NCBI GenBank assembly: GCA_011634665.1 | Contig: WAEK01000004.1 | Span: 3,164,001-3,228,000 of the forward strand | Direction of reading: 5' to 3' | Origin: Mortierella sp. BCC40632 | Lineage: Eukaryota; Mortierellomycota; Mortierellomycetes; Mortierellales; Mortierellaceae | Length of the DNA stretch: 64,000 nucleotides | Shown: one piece after another, positions 54,114 through 64,000 of the stretch | How positions within the stretch are numbered: position 1 is the first letter of the stretch | Layout of the letters: each line of letters starts with the position of its first letter | Program-made: the position numbers and the translations under genes | The notes under the pieces: generated by a model | Databases searched by the model: none | Told to the model about the DNA's origin: nothing | Seen by the model: the letters and a program-made list of their open reading frames with translations, nothing else

Positions 54114-54505
54114 GAGTCCTTGGTCGACGTTTGTAGTCGACATGTAGCAATAACCATCGCATTGATGAAAGACAAAATTGACAGATTATGCATTTTTGCA
54201 CAAAAATTTCTCCTATCTTTTCTTTTCTTTTCTTTTTTCTTTTTCTTTTTTTTTTTTTTTTTTTCTTTTTTTTTTTTCACTTTTTTTTTTTTTAAGAGTC
54301 CTATTCGAGAATGGGAACCAGATATAATAAGCACCAGTAATAATCTATTCAAAGAGGTTTTGTATGTATGAATGAAAACGCTCAGTCTTGTCTTTTGAAG
54401 AAAAGATAAAAAAAAAAAAAAAAAAAGAGACAGAGAGAGAGAAAGGAAGAGAAAGAAACAGAGAGAAAGAGCAGGAGGGGAAAAAAGAAAAAAAAGAAAA
54501 AAAAC
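53987..54505. other. convergent 3' intergenic region rich in T tracts
   Basis: CT repeats (54029-54055), a 39-nt T tract (about 54073-54111), further T-rich tracts (54220-54295) and A/GA-rich sequence. No gene seen. Confidence 0.7.
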
Positions 54506-55861
54506 TCATGACCCATTAGATGTAGGAGGTCGTGAATGTGATTGTGCAAGAGGTCTCTGGAATCCTATGGAACCTTCTGAATGAGTTCCATTATATCTCT
54601 TGGAATCCACCATTGGTGACTTTGGGGAAGGTGTCGATCCTGGCCTTGCTCTAAAGCCAGACGATGTTGCAGATCCCATACCAGGTGATGGTCCATGCGG
54701 TTGGCGAATAGGAGAAGCATCTGTTGAAGAGGTCCCCCCCAGCGTGCGTTGGGTTGTCGACGGTCGAGGGGGTCGACCATTGAAATGAATTGGTTTGACA
54801 GAAGAATCCTGAGAGGGTGACCCTGATCTTGAGGATGGCCCTGGACTCCGAGTAGAGGATGGTTGTGGTGAAGACGAGGAGGAGGAGGTAGAGGAGGTGG
54901 AGGAGGAGGATGGTCCAAAGATCTTTTCTCGGGCCGCATAATAATCGGCCTCTCTCTGCGCCAATGGTTTTGTCACTGTCGCTGTCCTGGGAGCCTCTGA
55001 GACGGGAGTCTTTGGTCGTCTCAGGATTCGGATCTGAAGAGGAAAGAGGGAGGGGAGAGGAATCATTTTAATGAATGGTCGATCCTTCACTTTTTTTTTT
55101 TTCCCCAGATTCTTGCGGTCAATGCATTCAAAGCGGAGCTGCGTCCTTGTCCTTTGTCGTAAACATGTCGACTTACTTCAGGGACATATTCTGTCCGAGT
55201 GCTGCTGTCAGTCCTGCTGATGATGGGTTGGGGGCATACGAGTTCCTAGAGAGATCAACATAGTATAAGCGATCACAAAAAGGGTGGACATGCGACTCTT
55301 TTTTTTTTTTCGAAAGAAAAAAAAAAAAAAAAAAAAAGGTCCATTACGCTTGGTCCCAGAGAGCCTTGTTCTGTGCATGGAGTGATCGGTTGTCCATACC
55401 CCTCGAGATAGGCTCTCTCTTTTCCGAACCCACCACCACAGACGAGGGCCTTTCTTCTCTCTTGAGGATTTGGATCGGACGACCAGGTGCTGGGCTTGTC
55501 ATGGCTGCATCCGTTTGATTTCCTCGATTCCCTCGACTCCCTGCCACTGACCTGAGCGCTGCCGCTGCTGCTGCTGTTGCTGGTGCATTGATCTGGTTAG
55601 AGTTAAGAGAAAGGAGGAGGAGGAGGGGGGAGGGGGTCACATTTCTAGATAGCGTTCAGTCGAAAGACAATGCAAGCTCTCTCTCCAAAGCAAGCCAGAC
55701 TTTTTTCTTTTTCTTTTTTCTTTTTTCCCTTGTCCCAACAGGCGCAATGCATAGTACCCCCGAGAGCAAGAAGGAAAAAAAAAAAAAAAAAAAAAAAGTA
55801 GTCAAGGTCCATGGCTCCTATACCTCCGTGACATCGGCTTGTTCCCAATCTTCAACTGGCT
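54506..55861 (-). CDS. SUZ-domain protein (5' end unresolved)
   Basis: Minus strand. Supported exons are 55861?-55824, 55592-55348, a short exon ending at 55177, and 55033-54506. The first reads PVEDWEQADVTE, like the N-terminal acidic-Trp motif of SUZ proteins. The second carries RPIQILKREERP and NKALWDQA. The short exon and the last give TEYVPE|IRILRRPKTPVSEAP, and then KPLAQREADYYAAREKIFG, the SUZ domain known to bind RNA in proteins such as SUZRD1. The rest is Ser/Pro/Arg-rich and ends SRPPTSNGS. The short exon is uncertain. The strong acceptor at 55246 gives a shifted frame and early stop, while in-frame acceptors at 55217 and 55214 (CAGCAG) keep the reading frame. I could not find the start codon; it lies upstream of 55861, beyond a T-rich intron-like stretch. 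Confidence 0.6.
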
Positions 55862-56536
55862 CGGTTCAAAAAAAGAAAAAAGAAAAAAAAAAAAACAAAA
55901 ATGGGATGAGTAGCCTGGGATCCGAGGGGGGAATGGCCGGTAAGAGAGTTATAGATGGATGCTCTTGCTGTGGAGAGGAGAAGAGGAAGAGAGAGAGAGA
56001 AGAGGAAGGGCTAGGGAATCCTTCCCAGCAGGCAAAGAGTGGAGAGGTCAAATGGGGTGATGGACGATGAGCAAGATCAGCCGGCGCAAGAGAGAGAGTG
56101 AGAGCGACCTTAAATCAGAGTCCCCCTGCATCAAAACCAAGGATATGGCAGTCACTACCCTAAAAAAAAAAAAAAAAAAATGCTATCATGCATGTGCCTT
56201 CTCTCTTTTCTCTTTTTTTTTTTTTTTCTTTTCTTTTCTTATCACTTCTACTCTCTCTACCACCCTATTCGCTCCCTTTGCATTCAAACCAAGTCTATTT
56301 TTCTCCACATCGGTCCATTGTGGCCCATCTAATTTGCTCCGCTGTGGAGAAGGAGCACAGCCCTAGAATGGGCGTAAAAAAAAAAAAAAAAAAAAAGGTC
56401 TATGTCAGAAAGAGGTGATCCATAGAACTCAGACCAGACAGAAAGTGGAAGGAGGATCCCAAAACCCCCACTACCACTACTATTGTTGGTTGAACGATAT
56501 CTTAAGGGATCTCGTTCGTGACTTTATTACTCCGTT

Positions 56537-56576
<40 letters not shown>

Positions 56577-56898
56577 TTTGAGCGTTTACAAGGTCTGAAA
56601 GTAGAAAGGTGAGTGCCCGATACACCTCTCCTCTCATTTAGTTGTATAAAGTTTTTACATTTTTTCGAGCAAGATCAACACTACAACAAGTTCTCCAGAA
56701 GGAAATAAAATATGTTTTTTTTTTTTTTGGTATTGCTTAAGATAGGGGACTCTATCTTGGCAGGAGTAAAATGAAAAGGAAAAGAAAAAAAAAAAAAAGT
56801 TTATCTTTTCTTTCTTCCTCCTTCACTATAGATTCTCATGGACTCTTTCAGATGTCTTTTTTTTTTTTTTTTGTTTTGTTTTTGTTTGTTTTGCCTTA
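55862..56898. other. intergenic region with unresolved 5' exon of the SUZ gene and simple repeats
   Basis: It includes A tracts (about 55870-55900, 56162-56180, 56376-56396), a T tract near 56213-56227 and a (GA)n array (about 56540-56572). It probably holds the start of the SUZ-domain gene and the 3' end of the HSPA12-like gene, but I cannot place exons with confidence. Confidence 0.5.
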
Positions 56899-58865
56899 TT
56901 AACGGCCACCCGATCCCGAACCGCCAAAAGAACAGATTGTTGTGTATGTGTTGCCGTTGATGACTGCCTCGGCACGAACTTCTGTCAATCCTGTTGATGT
57001 AAGCATCCCCGTCCAAAGAAAGAGAGAATTGAGGTTAGTTTTATCGGCGATTTTTTTTTTCATTCGTTTGCTCCAATGCCTTGTAAGGAACACAAAATGA
57101 CATACCAAAATACATATTGAGCTTAAAAACAACACGGGTTCGGGGCTGTGCACCAGGGATCTCGGGCATGGGAATATGGAAATCAGCAATCTTTTGTACA
57201 CCAGGATCCGTGATATACTTTGGTTGCGTAGGCGAGTTGCAGACATAGAGTGGCGAGTCAAGTCCCTTGGGATAGGACCAGGTCACATACTCCTTGGACA
57301 CACACTCATCCACTCCAATCGGTTGGCCTGGTCGAACATAAACCGAGAAACGCTCTTTGCATCGTACATGACCGTCATGTGAGATAATCTTTTTCGGTTC
57401 TGGATCGACACCTTCTTCGAATGGCATGTTGGCATCAACACCATACCATCGACGGGCAACTCGGACATTGATTCGTTTGGTGTTCAGACCTGCATAGACT
57501 GCTCCTCGAACCACGGCAAGCTCTGGACGTTGTGGAACGGCAATCAGGTCAACAACATGACTAAACTCTTGCCGGACACGCTCCTCAAGATAACGTGAAG
57601 ATCCGAAACCACCGACCATAAAGATGGCATCGCACTTTTGGCTTTGATGAAGTTGCTGTTGGATCAAATCGAGGACATCCGAGATGACAGGTTCAAAGAC
57701 TTCTTGCCTCATCTCCTCCAATGGTACTGTGAGCACACCTTCATCCAGACCAATATCGGGATCGTTCAAGTCCTCAAGACCTGTTGCCTGTGGGATCTGC
57801 ATCATGACGTCCTCCTGCCCGTTGAACATTGGCTTCACCATATCAACAAAGGTATCCATCAGCGATGCCCATCCGCAGGCTTTGATGTTTCTCTTGTAGC
57901 GCCGGAACTTGCGCTCGAGCAACCGTTCCATGTTGGCATCCAAGAAAACAGATCCACATGAAGCACCATGACCTCGTGTCACCTCCCTCAGATGGCGTGC
58001 CTGACCTGGGGGCTCATTGACCTCGAATACGATCAAATCGACTGTTCCACCACCAGCATCGCAGATCATGAATCGGTCGCCGTGCTTGAGCGCAAACCGT
58101 TCAACCATCCTCTCACAGTACATGGCAGCGGCCTCGGGTTCCGAGATAAGGATCAGTCGGTTAGGTGGATCGCCTTCTTGGATCAATCCTGCACCAATTG
58201 CTGCTTTTCTCATGGTGTTTTTGGCAGAGTCGGACCACATTGCAGGTACAGTGAGGCAGTATTGGAACTGGTGTGGTTCATAGTTCTTGATAAAGCCCTT
58301 CATAAGCTCGGACATGACGTGACCGTGAAGTTTTTTCAGGTAGTGTGTGACGGCATCGAGTGCCGAGATGCCATTTTCGAGAGGTGCATTCTGCAGAGAT
58401 TCGTCCAGCTGCAACTTGAACTTTCGCAGCAACACGTAGTCCTTTGCGGAAGGCTTTAGCATAGCGAGACGCGCGGCGTGACCCCAGTCCATGATCCGTT
58501 GAGAGTCCTTCTTGTAGAGACTCAGGGTTGGCGTCTTTGGATACTGGGCAAGGTGTCTTGGCCTAGCAAACAAGAGGAATGCGTGCAAGACGCGTCGCAG
58601 GAAGTGGCAAGGGAACATGAGCACGGGACTCGAATAAAAAAGAAAGGAGGAGTGATAGGAGTCGAACCGAACAGGGGTGTTTGTTGTGTGTAGTGTGTTG
58701 TGTGTATGTGTGTGTTGTCTGTTTGTGTGCAAGTGTGGCAGTGACGGAAGAATAGAGATTTTTGCTTACCATTTTGTGATGTCGTGCACTTCGCCGTCGG
58801 CTTTAAGCGCATAGGCCACGCCCGAGTAGGTGGTGCCTATGTAGTGAAGACAATGGGAAAGATTG

Positions 58866-58903
<38 letters not shown>

Positions 58904-59835
58904 AGAGAGAAAAGAGAAAGAGTGGCGCATGGGTATCAGGAAAAAAAAAAAAAAATGGAAAAGGCAATGGATGAAAAAAAAAAAAAAAAAAATACAGGGT
59001 CACACGGAAGGGTCTCCTGGCAAAAGAAGGTCTGCGGGCACAAGGAGAGTGTCAGTCTGGGTTTCTTACCAAAGTCAATCGCCATCACGACCGGATAGTC
59101 ACCCTCTGGCTGAGGTGCCTGGGCTGCGGGTCGAGTGTTGGGCTGGTAGACAGTTTGCTGGTAGTTCAGGCTGTTGGCCTGGTAAGAATCTGGGCTTGTT
59201 GGACTGGTGTTGCCAAAGTTGCCACTGTTCGCGCCACCATTGTTTCCCATATTGTTGCCCATGTTGTTCATGTTGATGTTCATGTTGTTGTTCATGTTGC
59301 TGTTCATGTTGTTGTTCATGTTGTTGTTCATGTTGTTGTTCATGTTGTTGTTCATGTTGTTGTTCATGTTGTTGTTCATGTTGTTGTTCATGTTGCTGTT
59401 CATGTTGTTGTTCATATCGTAGCTTCCGCCAGGACCAGAGTTGTTCATGTCATAGCCTCCACCTCCATGGCCAGAGCTGTTCATGTCATAGCCTCCGTTC
59501 CCCTGACCAGAGTTGTTCATGTCGTAGCCTCCACTCCCATGGCCAGGGTTGTTCATGTTGTCATATCCACTACCCTGCATGGTGTTACTAGGATAGCCAC
59601 CAGAGCCCCCGCCCATGTTGCTACCATTGCTCCCACCGAGGTGCATTGGATTGAAGCTGGGGCTTGCCCCAAAGTTGTTTCCACCAGGCTGCCCATTGTA
59701 GGGCGAGGCATAAGGCGGTGCAGGGCTGCCATATACGCTGGGGTCATAGCCAGCATCGTGAGGCTGCGGGGGATAAGCTCCAGAAGAGTCGTAACCGTAC
59801 TGGCCCTGGTAGGGCGGTTGTTGACCGTAGTTCAT
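56899..59835 (-). CDS. HSPA12-like Hsp70 family ATPase with prion-like Asn/Gly/Met-rich N-terminus
   Basis: Four exons on the minus strand, 59835-59070, 58836-58770, 58562-57106 and 56990-56899, giving 793 aa. Residues 1-245 are low complexity (Tyr/Gln/Pro-rich, then Gly/Asn-rich, then a long Met-Asn-Asn repeat). The actin-fold ATPase begins at VVMAIDFGTTYSGVAYALK (phosphate 1 motif, split by introns). It continues with HQFQYCLTVPAMWSDSAKNT, EPEAAAMYCERMVE, MICDAGGGTVDLIVFEV (phosphate 2) and IFMVGGFGSSRYLEERV (adenosine motif). These mark the HSPA12-type branch of Hsp70, which lacks a classical substrate-binding domain and is expanded in many fungi. The C-terminal part (about 590-793) is a beta-rich region ending CSFGGSGSGGR. 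Client and role are unknown. Long open frames that extend N-terminally through introns were not used. Confidence 0.88.
59256..59415 (-). repeat. 12-nt minisatellite encoding the Met-Asn-Asn-Asn array
   Basis: About thirteen copies of a 12-base unit (TTGTTCATGTTG on the plus strand) keep frame and encode repeated NMNN on the minus strand. Copies differ at single bases (AGC/AAC and similar). Confidence 0.9.
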
Positions 59836-60482
59836 TCGGAGTGGATGAACAAAAGTGTAGAAAGTGGGATCGAAAAAGAGCGAATGAGACGCGGAAGTAG
59901 CAGGAAATCAGACAGGAAGGAAAAAGAAAAGAAAAAGAAAAAAGAAAAAAAAAAAGAAATGCGTGGGGAATATGGGGAAAGATCGGGACAAAGAGAAAGC
60001 AGAAAGAATGAGCAGCCGGGAGTGTGAAGGGAATAGAAAAACAGAACAGAAGGCGCGAGGGGGAAAAGATGAGTCGATGTTCGACGTGTGGCGAGAAGAG
60101 AGAGAGAGAGAAAAAAAAAAAAGGCAAGAAGACACACACACACACAAAGAAACACAGAAACAGGAACAATCTGAGACGTCCTGGGTTCTCGCACAGCGAC
60201 CAAGATACCCACTTTGCTGTGTCAGCACCCACCGCTACTTTACTTTTTTTCCTTTCCTTCTCTTTCTTCTCACCCATACATTCTCCTTTTCTCTCTTTTT
60301 TTCTCTTTCTCTCTCTTTCTACTTTCTCTCTACTTGGATGAATATATTTTCACACAAATGTGAGCGTCCTATTCTTTCTACTTTTCTCTCTACTTTTCTA
60401 CTTTCTATCTCCTTCTCTCTTTCCATCTTTCTATTTTCTCTCTCTCTCTTTCTTTCTCTTTTCTCCCTCCTCTGTCTCTCTC

Positions 60483-60528
<46 letters not shown>

Positions 60529-61734
60529 CTTTTTCACCACCCCCATTTCATGTATCTCTAGTTTAACACATTTCGCCACAATCTCAAAGCTGTCTGGTTT
60601 TTTTTATGTTGAAAGAGAATGCTCTAGAGCACAAGCAACACCCCATCCCGATATCTGACACACTTCAGACTTGTCCAACTTTTAAACCCAAACCATATCC
60701 AAGTTACGTTAACTTTAGCACAGCAACGGTGTAATGGAAAAAAAAGCCCAGAAATGTACGGTAGGCCCTCCCCAGGTTAATTCGGCGAGGGGAATAAAAG
60801 AAGAAAAGAAATAAGGTCACTGGAAACAGATTGGCGGAGGAGATCGGCATTGCTGTGTCAACGGAAAGAGACCTTGTTTAGACTTGGGATCACCCTTTAT
60901 ACACTGTGGTGTCCAAGGAGGAGGTGACATTTGGTTAGATGTGGCCCACCCCCTGACTACAGTTCCTTTTTAGACACTCCTCCAGCCTCGCGCGCAAGAC
61001 CGAAGCCGCCCGTCTTCAGGCGTACTGACGTTGCTGATGTCGATTTGGACCCTTCGGACCCTTTGCCATAGCTGTAGATCCTGCCTTTGACTTGCCCCCT
61101 CTGCAGGTGCTCTTTGTACCCTGGTCTTTTCCCTTTTCTCTGCATTTGTATTTTTAGTAGCTATATCGTTTCTGGGTCGCCCTGTTTCTTCTCCGTCTTC
61201 TTTTGTTCTTTGGGCAGTGTAGTTTTGATAACTAGTTGGCTACGTCCGCAGATCGTGGAACGGGTGCGCGCCGACGAATATAACTCCTAACGGGATCTGT
61301 AAAAAAGAAAAGAAAAGAAAAAGAAAGAGACCTTTTGTTTTTTTTTTTTTTTTTCGACAAACCCAAGAGGCTCCAATTAGAACTCCATTCGTTGAAACTT
61401 TACCAGAAACACTCAAACTCTTTCAGAAGAGGTAGCAACAGCCGATTCGAATCCTCTTCTAAACTTGCGGGCAAAATGAAGAAGGAGAAAAAGATAAAAA
61501 GGTCGCATGGTGAAAGAAAGAGAGCCCATCGGATCGAAGAGTTCCCGAGCTATTCTCCCTCTCTCCCGAGACTATTGATCCATGAACCCAAGACTAAAAA
61601 GGAAAGAAGGCAAAATGGTGAAAGAGTGGATGGAGCTGGCCAAAAAGAGATCCCGCCTTCAAGGCGAGGAAAAGTGTAACTCCCAACTAGAAGGAAAATG
61701 ATTGGGAGGTAACGCAAAAAGAGCAAAAAGATAT
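59836..61734. other. 1.9 kb non-coding region upstream of the HSPA12-like gene
   Basis: Purine-rich block (about 59900-60150), pyrimidine-rich block (60240-60490) and a T tract (about 60488-60528). The stretch 60540-61680 has ordinary base composition, but its open frames are short and unlike any family I know. Confidence 0.55.
60488..60528. repeat. 41-nt T homopolymer
   Basis: The longest homopolymer in the window, following a 240-nt CT/TTC-rich tract. Confidence 0.95.
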
Positions 61735-61815
61735 CGACAACAGCAGGATTTGAACCTGCGCGGGAGAACCCATGAGATTTCTAGTCTCACGCCTTAACCG
61801 CTCGGCCATGTTGTC
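61735..61815 (-). tRNA. tRNA-Ser (anticodon AGA)
   Basis: The minus strand folds as an 81-nt class II tRNA. The acceptor stem pairs GACAACA with TGTTGTC. Box A is TGGCCGAGCGG, the anticodon loop is CTAGAAA (anticodon AGA) on a GAGA/TCTC-type stem, the variable arm is long, and box B is GGTTCAAATCC. The long variable arm and AGA anticodon identify serine (UCU/UCC codons after A34 to inosine). No intron. CCA is not encoded, as in eukaryotes. Confidence 0.93.
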
Positions 61816-63158
61816 TTACTTGTTGAACGGTCGAGTCTGGGTGCTAATTTGATAGGCACTTCTGGTGATATCTAGTATTTCAGCAGAAAAAAGCGCTAAA
61901 AATCACATTTTTCGGCCCCGAGCAGGGGCGGTAGCCCCACAAGGTTGCGACGGACCCATCCGTATGTGAATTCACATTAATAAATCCGCTTGAAAAAAAA
62001 AAAAAAAAAAAAATACTCAAGTTTTTTTTTTTTCGATGGGCGCTTCGCGATGGTGGCAGGGTGCTTTTGAGCCAGCAAGTTGAAGGGTGAATAATAATGT
62101 TCATACTTTTCTTGAATGCCAGGGAGTAGTGAAGAGCCTCTCGTGGCGCTTATTTAGCTACTTCAGCAGAAACACTGCTAGATTAAAAATAATAATAATA
62201 ATAATAACTGTCAGATACGGTCGTAGTGGTATTCATATTAGTAATGGTCGCACTTCTGAGTAGAGTGCCTCCTAAAATATCTAGATAGTCCTCTTTGAAT
62301 GATGTAGTTTCTCTGCACATCTCCTCATGACGAAAGAGAAGCTCCAGCAGATCCTGACAATGCGATTGGTACAGAGAGCGAGAGAAATTTGAAAGATACG
62401 CCGCAATATGATGAGGCGTCCGATGATGGGCTGTTGCTGGATGGTCACAGGTGTGAGTTGAGAGTAGCAAAAGTAGAAAAGTTCAAAGGTGGTGGGAAGG
62501 AGAAGCAAAAAAAGCGGTGGCAAACGAGGTAAAAAGGATGAAAAAAAAAAAGTTAATCTTAGAATCCTTGTCAGCCACAGTCGGCTTTCTCAGATTTCTC
62601 GTGAGTCCTTGCTTCGCCCGAGTATGTGACTGGCCATGGAACACCTGTTTCCGAGGCAAGCAAGCTAGAACAAAAGTTACTCCTGATATATTTCTAGCCC
62701 GCTAGATCGCTGTCTCCGAGAGAGCTTGACCAGTTTACCTTCTGCACTGGTCAATGCCTCCGACTAAAGGAAGGAAGGAGAGGGAAAAAAAAAAAAAAAA
62801 AAAAAAAAAAAAGGTTTGATGCAGGGAGGGATATGAGGAACTCCGGTCTACTATTGACCATGCCTCGGGTCGTTGGGGATTATTTTATTTCTTTTTCTAT
62901 TTTTTTTTTTTCCTTCTTTTTTCTTTCCATTTCTTTCTCTTTTTCTGGTAATTCAAAAAAAATATAAAAATGAAAAAACGAAAAAAGAAAAAGAAAAAGA
63001 AAAAAAAAGAAAAAAGAAAAGGTGAAAGTGAGAGGAAATATGGCAGTATGTTACAAGAGAATAGGCAATGTGCAAGAAAAAAAAAATCATAGAAAAAGAA
63101 AAGAAAAGAAAAGGAAAAAGCATATTTGGAAGAAAGGGAGCGAAAAAGTAAGATTTGA
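61816..63158. other. non-coding region with A-rich and purine-rich tracts
   Basis: It holds ATA/TAA triplets (about 62188-62208), a 29-nt A tract (about 62785-62813) and a GAAA-rich block (about 62960-63125). The last block may be the 3' UTR of the gene at the right edge. No gene recognised. Confidence 0.55.
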
Positions 63159-64000
63159 TTATGCTCCAGTACTCAAACCTTCCATAGCATTTGCAGCGGC
63201 AGTGGTGACAGGGTCCAAGTATAAACCTTCTTCCTCTTCAAATACTCCATGACCACCATGACCTCCTCCACGCTCTGCACCAGGCGGTCGTAGACCCAGT
63301 GCAGCCTCTTTGTTGATCCGAGCATCTCGATCAAAGACAGGTAGCACCTGGCTGTCCTGTGGATCTCTGCTCGCAGAATTTCTCCCGGGGAGGGCCTGCA
63401 TCGCCTCGGGTGAAGATGAATACCGTCCAAACAATTCCGAATCGTCCTCAAAGAGTCGTCGTCCATAAAGCGCAAGTTCTCCATCACCAATTGGGGGTAG
63501 TAGCAATCCTGGCGTGTTCGGTATAGATGAACCGCTCAACATCCCAGAAGTTGGAGGGATGGCCATGGTTGGACGTGGTGAAATGGGGGCAGTGGAACCC
63601 TTGAATGAATTGCGTCCTGGGAAAGCTGGCCATACGTGCGATGAAGTCTGTTGAGGTGTCTGAGGTGGCGGTGACTGTTTTGAGGACGTGGAAGAAGAGA
63701 GACTGGGCAAAAAATGCTTTGCTTGGATTGAGGCTAAAGGCCTGCTTGCCTGAGGAGCGACAGTGACAGTTGTGGTGGCTGTATTCGAGGCGGAGGTAGT
63801 GGAGGTAGAGGCGATAGCCGCCTTGGGAGATGAGGTGATGGATACTGGCGTGGATGGAGGCGGGGAATCAGAGCCAGGCTGGGTCACGGAGCGTGCCGAG
63901 TCCCACGGCTGCGAAGAGGCAAAGTCGTGTCGTGAAATGCTTGGACTAGGCGATCTGGGAGGCATGAGCTGGAGTTGCGGTAATGACTGAGTTTGAGGGA
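63159..64000 (-). CDS. unrecognised Ser/Pro/Thr-rich protein, 5' end outside the window
   Basis: A minus-strand open frame runs from the right edge to a stop at 63159. It gives at least 268 residues from the Met at 63965, and the frame stays open to the edge, so the true start is probably beyond it. It begins as Ser/Pro/Thr-rich low complexity (MPPRSPSPSISRHDFASS) with no visible domain. The more ordered part near the C-terminus has GELALYGRRLFEDDSELFGR, ARINKEAALGLRPPG and EEEEGLYLDPVTTAAANAME. I recognise no family. Length, composition and codon use match the real coding exons in the window. Confidence 0.6.
   Translation of the reverse strand, partial: PQTQSLPQLQLMPPRSPSPSISRHDFASSQPWDSARSVTQPGSDSPPPSTPVSITSSPKAAIASTSTTSASNTATTTVTVAPQASRPLASIQAKHFLPSLSSSTSSKQSPPPQTPQQTSSHVWPAFPGRNSFKGSTAPISPRPTMAIPPTSGMLSGSSIPNTPGLLLPPIGDGELALYGRRLFEDDSELFGRYSSSPEAMQALPGRNSASRDPQDSQVLPVFDRDARINKEAALGLRPPGAERGGGHGGHGVFEEEEGLYLDPVTTAAANAMEGLSTGA

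Noticed and set aside
58563..58732. HSPA12 open frame extended to an N-terminus of His/Thr repeats
   Set aside because: This reads through the intron with GT/CA repeats. The canonical acceptor at 58563-58564 joins to the exon with TTYSGVAY.
61880..62104. Possible further RNA gene downstream of the tRNA
   Set aside because: I looked for 5S rRNA, U6 or another tRNA and found no box A/B pair, U6 core or stable cloverleaf.

Overview
The window is nuclear DNA of an intron-rich fungus. Introns follow GT(A/G)AGT...YAG and are mostly 60-250 bp. Many carry homopolymer T or A tracts of 15-35 nt. Proteins are full of Gln, His, Asn, Ser and Arg-Gly runs. The gene set points to an early-diverging lineage such as Mortierellomycota or Mucoromycota: a giant hybrid histidine kinase, GGA, an HSPA12-like Hsp70, a carotenoid oxygenase, and COP9 subunit 4. 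That placement is an inference from style, not a database match. I see no transposon, rRNA, CRISPR array or virus.

Layout: 1.8-7.0 kb (+) two-PHD-finger Rco1/PHF12-like protein; 9.2-19.8 kb (+) a 2651-residue hybrid histidine kinase in 12 exons; 20.7-22.8 kb (-) RING-CH membrane protein; 23.6-25.1 kb (-) ribosome factor Rpf1, divergent from 25.5-30.3 kb (+) cohesin Smc1; 30.4-31.0 kb (-) SCP2 sterol carrier protein; 32.1-33.7 kb (+) Lst8; 34.3-36.0 kb (+) CSN4; 36.4-38.5 kb (-) carotenoid oxygenase; 39.2-41.4 kb (-) DAHP synthase; 42.2-45.0 kb (-) GGA adaptor; 46.2-48.1 kb (+) aspartic-protease-like protein; 48.4-49.9 kb (-) Get1; 50.6-54.0 kb (+) RBM25-like splicing factor; 54.5-55.9 kb (-) SUZ-domain protein; 56.9-59.8 kb (-) HSPA12-like Hsp70; 61.7 kb (-) tRNA-Ser(AGA); 63.2 kb to the right edge (-) an unrecognised low-complexity protein.

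The genes do not form a cluster. They are mainly housekeeping functions: chromatin, cohesion, ribosome assembly, TOR signalling, neddylation control, aromatic amino acids, Golgi sorting, tail-anchored protein insertion and splicing. Exon models were built by hand from splice consensus, reading phase and family alignment. All complete models have lengths divisible by three.

The points most worth a second look are these. The histidine kinase has a degenerate, low-complexity-riddled N-terminal kinase domain. Two GC-AG introns are enforced by phase or consensus. Get1 has a Gly/Met-rich C-terminal tail reminiscent of Sgt2-type substrate-binding regions. The carotenoid oxygenase seems to lack its first iron-ligand His and ends in the same KAKL as SCP2. 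The aspartic protease has altered catalytic motifs, and the Hsp70 carries a prion-like Asn/Met repeat head.
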